Source: an uncultured Pelagibacteraceae bacterium (GTDB lineage: Bacteria > Pseudomonadota > Alphaproteobacteria > Pelagibacterales > Pelagibacteraceae). Taken from it: a stretch of DNA of 64,000 nucleotides. How positions within the stretch are numbered: the stretch's first letter is position 1; each line of letters opens with the position of its first letter. The notes under the pieces are model-generated. The model worked only from the letters and a program-made list of their open reading frames with translations. It did no database searches and was not told the DNA's origin. The stretch lies in assembly GCA_902596375.1 (NCBI GenBank), contig CACJTU010000003.1:1-64000 (forward strand), written 5' to 3'. Made by a program: the position numbers and the translations under genes. Shown here in pieces: positions 60,302-64,000 of the stretch.

Positions 60302-60861
60302 TGAAGATAATTGCAGGGGTTGATGAAGTTGGTAGAGGAAGTTTAATTGGACCTGTTTATGCTTCAGCAGTAATTTTAAAAAAATCAATTAATCAAAAGT
60401 TATTAAAAGATTCAAAATCATTAAGTAAAAAAGAGAGAGAGCATCTATGTACATATATAAAAAAAAATTCTACTTGGTCCATAGGCAAAGCTTCTGTCAA
60501 AGAAATAGAAAAGCTGAATATACTTCAAGCAAGTTTGCTAGCTATGAAAAGAGCTATCAAAAAACTTAAGAAAAAACCAACACACGTTCTGATAGATGGA
60601 AACAAAACTCCAGAATTAGAAAATTATAATTTAAAATCAGTTATTAAAGGAGATAAAAAAATCCCCTCTATTTCGGCAGCTTCTATAATTGCAAAAGTAT
60701 CAAGAGATAAGTTTATAACCACCTTATCAAAAAAAAATAAAGGGTATGATTGGGATAAAAACTTTGGGTACGGAACAAAACAGCACTTAAAAGCTTTGAA
60801 AAAATTAGGTATTACTAAACATCATAGAAAAACTTTTTCACCTATATCTAAAATAAATTAA
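60301..60861 (+). CDS. rnhB: Ribonuclease HII
   Basis: Removes ribonucleotides from DNA and RNA-DNA hybrids. The acidic active site is visible: D and E in AGVDEVGRGSLIGPVYASAV (residues 5-24), D in HVLIDGNK, and SRDKF for the last Asp. C-terminal GYGTKQHLKALKKLG matches the family. The ATG at 60301 is used; an upstream TTG adds one codon. Length 186 is normal. Pairing with a uracil glycosylase makes a small unit for removing wrong residues from DNA. Confidence 0.96.
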   Translation: MKIIAGVDEVGRGSLIGPVYASAVILKKSINQKLLKDSKSLSKKEREHLCTYIKKNSTWSIGKASVKEIEKLNILQASLLAMKRAIKKLKKKPTHVLIDGNKTPELENYNLKSVIKGDKKIPSISAASIIAKVSRDKFITTLSKKNKGYDWDKNFGYGTKQHLKALKKLGITKHHRKTFSPISKIN

Positions 60862-60900
60862 CACTACATCTAGTTACCTTCTAAATTAGAAACACTAATC

Positions 60901-60953
60901 GAATCCAAATTTTTCAATCTCAGGTTGACCGAAGAATCCATTTGGAGTCTAAT
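60901..60953 (+). promoter_or_regulatory. ccrM promoter with three GANTC methylation sites
   Basis: TTGACC (60925-60930) and TCTAAT (60948-60953) are 17 bases apart and predict a start around 60959, only about seven bases before the ccrM ATG. GANTC, the target of CcrM enzymes, occurs at 60901-60905 (GAATC), 60934-60938 (GAATC, inside the spacer) and 60945-60949 (GAGTC, overlapping the -10). The first two lie in a direct repeat GAATCCAWWT 33 bases apart. Confidence 0.6.
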
Positions 60954-60965
60954 TAATTTTTACAA

Positions 60966-62036
60966 ATGAAAACTGATTTCAAAAATAAAATAATTAATGG
61001 AGATAGTCTCGAAGAATTAAAAAAAATTCCACGTGAAACTTTTGATTTAATTTTTGCAGATCCTCCTTACAACTTACAATTAAAAAGTGAATTAACTAGA
61101 CCCGATAGATCAAAGGTTAGTGCGGTAAATGATAAGTGGGATCAATTTGAAAATTTTAAAAAATATGATGATTTTACTTATGAATGGCTTAGTGAATGCA
61201 AAAGAATTTTAAAAAAAGATGGAGCAATTTGGGTTATAGGAAGCTACCATAATATTTTTAGAGTTGGCACAGCAATCCAAAATTTAGGTTTCTGGATTTT
61301 AAACGATGTTATTTGGAATAAAAATAATCCAATGCCAAATTTTAGAGGAACACGTTTTACTAACGCTCATGAAACTTTAATATGGGCATCTAAAAGTGAA
61401 AAGTCGAAATATACATTCAATTATCAATCTTTAAAATGTTTAAATGATGATTTGCAAATGAGATCTAATTGGGATCTTCCAATATGCAATGGATCTGAAA
61501 GACTTAAAAAGGATGGAAAAAAAATTCACTCCACACAAAAACCAGAAGCACTTTTACATAGAATTTTACTAGCTACATCTAATAAAAATGACCTCATACT
61601 TGATCCTTTTTTAGGATCAGGAACAACAGCTACAGTAGCAAAAAAACTAGGAAGAAATTATTTTGGAATAGAAAAAGAAAAAAATTATTTTAAAGCTGCT
61701 GAGCAACGCATAAAAGCCACAAAGCCAATTGAGGACGATTTATTAGATACACTAAAAAATAATAGATCAAAACCAAGAATCCCTTTTGGTTCATTAGTTG
61801 AGCTTGGAATAATTAAACCTGGAACTAATATTTTTGATAATAAGAAAAAAATAACAGCCAGAATTATGGCTGATGGTAGTATAAAACATAATCAAGCAGA
61901 GGGTTCTATACACAAAGTTGCGGCTACTATTTTAGGGGCTGAAAGTTGTAACGGATGGACTTTTTGGCACTGTGATATAAATGGACGAACTTATCCTATT
62001 GATTATCTTAGACAAAGATTAATTTCTAAAAATTAA
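60966..62036 (+). CDS. ccrM: CcrM-type adenine-N6 DNA methyltransferase (GANTC)
   Basis: Solitary cell-cycle methylase of alphaproteobacteria. Beta-class order: catalytic DPPYN (residues 32-36) precedes the SAM motif DPFLGSGTT (213-221). The region KIHSTQKPEALL (about 186-197) is typical of CcrM, and the C-terminal domain (about 265-356) holds PFGSLVELGIIKPGT, the DNA-binding extension that sets CcrM apart from restriction methylases. No restriction gene is nearby. Its stop shares TTAA with the convergent monooxygenase. Confidence 0.95.
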   Translation: MKTDFKNKIINGDSLEELKKIPRETFDLIFADPPYNLQLKSELTRPDRSKVSAVNDKWDQFENFKKYDDFTYEWLSECKRILKKDGAIWVIGSYHNIFRVGTAIQNLGFWILNDVIWNKNNPMPNFRGTRFTNAHETLIWASKSEKSKYTFNYQSLKCLNDDLQMRSNWDLPICNGSERLKKDGKKIHSTQKPEALLHRILLATSNKNDLILDPFLGSGTTATVAKKLGRNYFGIEKEKNYFKAAEQRIKATKPIEDDLLDTLKNNRSKPRIPFGSLVELGIIKPGTNIFDNKKKITARIMADGSIKHNQAEGSIHKVAATILGAESCNGWTFWHCDINGRTYPIDYLRQRLISKN

Positions 62037-63175
62037 GTTTTATAAATTTTACCCAAATAACTTTCTAAAAATTTTTTATTTTTAGTTAAAAGTTTTAAAA
62101 AAATATTTCTAAATATGATCATGATTGGATTTGATAAATGGAAGGCAAATTGATTGAAATTAGATCTACTGTTAATCATTTTTACTCTCTTTAATCTGAT
62201 ATCATAAAAATTATTGTTATTTATTAAACATTCATATAATTCATTAGCCCCCTCAATTGATTGGGAAGCTCCCTGTGCAAATGAAGGTGAAAAAGCAAAA
62301 AATGCGTCTCCTACAAGGAATATGTTTTTTGGAGGATTATATAAATTTTTACTTACAAATATTGGAAATAATTTAATATTTTGAAGACTTTTCAAAAAAC
62401 TTTGAGAAACTTTTTTAGATAATTTAAATTTAATATTTTTTACAAAAGAACTCTCAGTAAAAAGATTGTAGTTCTCTTGCTCATTTGAATTTAATTTATG
62501 TTTTAAAATGCCAATAAAATTTAAATTTTTATCATTATTAATTGGATAAACAACATAATGAAAATTTGGTCCTAAAAACAAAGAAATATTTTCTTCATTT
62601 ATATTTTGTAGATTTTCTCTCGATATACTTCCCCTAATAGCAATCGTATCATTGTAAATTGGTTTTGATTTATTGTTTGAGATTAATAGCTTCCCCTTAG
62701 AAAACACACCGTCTGAAATAATTAAGTAATCGCAACTAATTTTATTTTTATCAAATATTAATTTTATTGAATCTTTATCATAATCAATCTGTTCAATACT
62801 GTGATTATATTTAATTATATCCTCGTTTATTTGTTCTTTTAAAAATTGAAGTAATTTTGATCTTTTCAATGTTGTGTATTTATAATCTTCAGAATTAAAT
62901 TTTGAAATATCTAAGTCACAAATTTTTTTTGAATTTTTAATTTCATAAAAATCAATTTTTTTTGGATTAAATTTTTCATCTTTAGTGAAAGAAGTGAAGC
63001 CTATTTTATTTAAAAGCTTTACACTATTTACCGACAACTGAATTCCATAACCTTCTTCCATTTCTATTGAATTCCTTTTTTCATAAATCGTGACCTGATA
63101 ATCCTTATGATCTTTGAATAAATTGGCAATATACAAACCAGAAATTCCAGCACCAATTATTGCAATTTTTTTCAT
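62033..63175 (-). CDS. FAD-dependent monooxygenase (UbiH / salicylate hydroxylase-like)
   Basis: Group A flavoprotein hydroxylase; substrate unknown. FAD loop IAIIGAGISGLYIANLF (residues 4-20), the DG-like motif YLIISDGVFSKG, and the second FAD motif FLVGDAFFAFSPSFAQGASQ (about 283-302), where most family members have GDAAH. The Ala-His to Phe-Phe change is unusual. UbiH-type ubiquinone hydroxylase, zeaxanthin-epoxidase-like and aromatic hydroxylase roles all remain possible. Its stop-side neighbour is ccrM; mutY lies upstream with an overlap of four bases. Confidence 0.8.
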   Translation of the reverse strand: MKKIAIIGAGISGLYIANLFKDHKDYQVTIYEKRNSIEMEEGYGIQLSVNSVKLLNKIGFTSFTKDEKFNPKKIDFYEIKNSKKICDLDISKFNSEDYKYTTLKRSKLLQFLKEQINEDIIKYNHSIEQIDYDKDSIKLIFDKNKISCDYLIISDGVFSKGKLLISNNKSKPIYNDTIAIRGSISRENLQNINEENISLFLGPNFHYVVYPINNDKNLNFIGILKHKLNSNEQENYNLFTESSFVKNIKFKLSKKVSQSFLKSLQNIKLFPIFVSKNLYNPPKNIFLVGDAFFAFSPSFAQGASQSIEGANELYECLINNNNFYDIRLKRVKMINSRSNFNQFAFHLSNPIMIIFRNIFLKLLTKNKKFLESYLGKIYKT

Positions 63176-64000
63176 TTATGACTTTCTAAAAATTTAACTA
63201 TCTTTTTTGTAAATGTTGGAAGTGTATAATTTTCAAGCTTTGTTGGATCAATCCAATAATTATTTTTATTTAAATTATATTTATTTTTAAATTCAATTTT
63301 AATATTCATGTTCATATTAGACATTTTAAAATTCAAATCTTTATCAAAATTTTTAGGATTATTTACTTCCTCCATCGGGAAGATATTAAAATTTTTCAAA
63401 AAATTAAATTTATTATTTTTGATTAATAAATAATGATTATTTTTTTTATAAACATTAAGCTTGTAAAAAGTTTCCTTATCCTTTTTTTTAAATTTTACTA
63501 AATCAAAATTTTTATTTTTAAATGATTTGCATTTTTTTACTAATGGACAATTCTTACAATTAGGGCTAACAGGTTTACAAATTAGTGCTCCTAATTCCAT
63601 TAAGGCTTGAGCATAATCACTAGACCTTTTGATAGATGTTCCAAAAATTTTTTTCTTCTCTTGTAAATTTTCTTTTTTTATTTGATCTTGTTTTTTTAAA
63701 AATAAGTATCTCTTTAGTACTCTTTCAATATTACCATCTAGAGGAATTATTGGTTCATTGAATGCAATTGCAGAAATTGCACTTGCTGTATAATCTCCAA
63801 TTCCTGGAAGAGACTTTAAATCCAAAAAATTTCTAGGTATTTTTTTATTAAAATTTTTAACAACTATTTGAGCTGTTTTTTTTAAATTTCTTACTCTTGA
63901 ATAGTATCCAAGACCCTCCCAAAGTTTAATTAATTTTCTATCATCATATTTAGATAATTTATCTATTGTGGGAATATTTTTTATAAACCTGTTAAAGTAA
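63172..64000 (-). CDS. mutY: A/G-specific adenine glycosylase MutY (N-terminus beyond window edge)
   Basis: Base-excision enzyme that removes adenine opposite 8-oxoguanine. The frame stays open to the window edge; residues beyond the first apparent start include LIKLWEGLGYYSRVRNLKK, a MutY hallmark, so the gene continues off the window. The helix-hairpin-helix LPGIGDYTASAISAIAF with catalytic Asp in PLDGNIERVLKRY follows, then the 4Fe-4S ligands C-x6-C-x2-C-x5-C in ICKPVSPNCKNCPLVKKC, all four retained. The C-terminal NUDIX-like 8-oxoG domain is short and Lys/Asn-rich. Confidence 0.95.
   Translation of the reverse strand, partial: YFNRFIKNIPTIDKLSKYDDRKLIKLWEGLGYYSRVRNLKKTAQIVVKNFNKKIPRNFLDLKSLPGIGDYTASAISAIAFNEPIIPLDGNIERVLKRYLFLKKQDQIKKENLQEKKKIFGTSIKRSSDYAQALMELGALICKPVSPNCKNCPLVKKCKSFKNKNFDLVKFKKKDKETFYKLNVYKKNNHYLLIKNNKFNFLKNFNIFPMEEVNNPKNFDKDLNFKMSNMNMNIKIEFKNKYNLNKNNYWIDPTKLENYTLPTFTKKIVKFLESHK

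Overview
The window is a densely packed, very AT-rich (roughly 70% A+T by eye) stretch of an alphaproteobacterial chromosome. Protein sequences, extreme gene packing, a CcrM-type methylase, yqeY-dnaG-rpoD, a Tat-type Rieske protein with cytochrome bc1, and the base composition fit the SAR11 clade ('Candidatus Pelagibacter' relatives). That assignment is recognition from the sequence, not a database result. I see no insertion sequence, prophage, integrase or CRISPR array.

Layout. (1) 1-16,400, minus strand: a complete division-and-cell-wall (dcw) cluster read mraZ - ftsZ - rsmH - ftsL - ftsI - murE/murF (fused) - mraY - murD - ftsW - murG - murC - murB - ddl - ftsQ - ftsA (cut by the window edge). 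ftsZ sits near the front instead of after ftsA. The promoter before mraZ carries three TGGG repeats at 10-bp period over its -10 box, the layout of a MraZ autoregulatory site. (2) 16,460-16,930: RNase P RNA on the minus strand with its own likely promoter and terminator. (3) 16,930-22,440: an AmpD/AmiD-type amidase, mlaA and mlaC, then a less conserved block with an FkbM methyltransferase, a PhyH-type dioxygenase and a membrane-anchored PQQ-type sugar dehydrogenase homologue. (4) 22,630-26,970: yqeY - dnaG - rpoD followed directly by tRNA-Val(GAC) and a CAU tRNA. (5) 27,050-31,500: carAB. (6) 31,500-41,690: a 2OG-Fe(II) oxygenase and an ELM1-family protein, trxB, an NAD(P)-binding protein, an aspartate aminotransferase, uvrB, a pteridine-reductase-like SDR with folB, uvrC and pgsA. 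(7) 41,680-45,290: ilvE, a MarR - OmpR-type regulator - histidine kinase set resembling PetP/PetR plus a kinase, and ubiK. (8) 45,300-51,250: lgt - midA - pgeF - prs - rplY - pth - ychF. (9) 51,220-53,780: petABC for cytochrome bc1. (10) 53,870-64,000: trmL - hemF - greA; TPR protein - ispE - tRNA-Gln - cca; an unusual family-4 uracil-DNA glycosylase - rnhB; ccrM with three GANTC sites in its promoter; an FAD monooxygenase and mutY (cut by the window edge).

How it fits together. Most of the window is housekeeping: peptidoglycan precursors and septation, transcription and replication initiation, pyrimidine/arginine precursor supply, nucleotide excision and base excision repair, respiration, translation quality control. 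No obviously new multi-gene system is visible. The points worth a second look are small in scale: regulatory layouts (MraZ boxes, GANTC-loaded ccrM promoter, a structured rplY leader, a tRNA abutting the cca start codon), metal-ligand losses in DnaG and the uracil glycosylase, and a packing pattern in which convergent genes share four-base palindromic stop codons and so leave no room for terminators.
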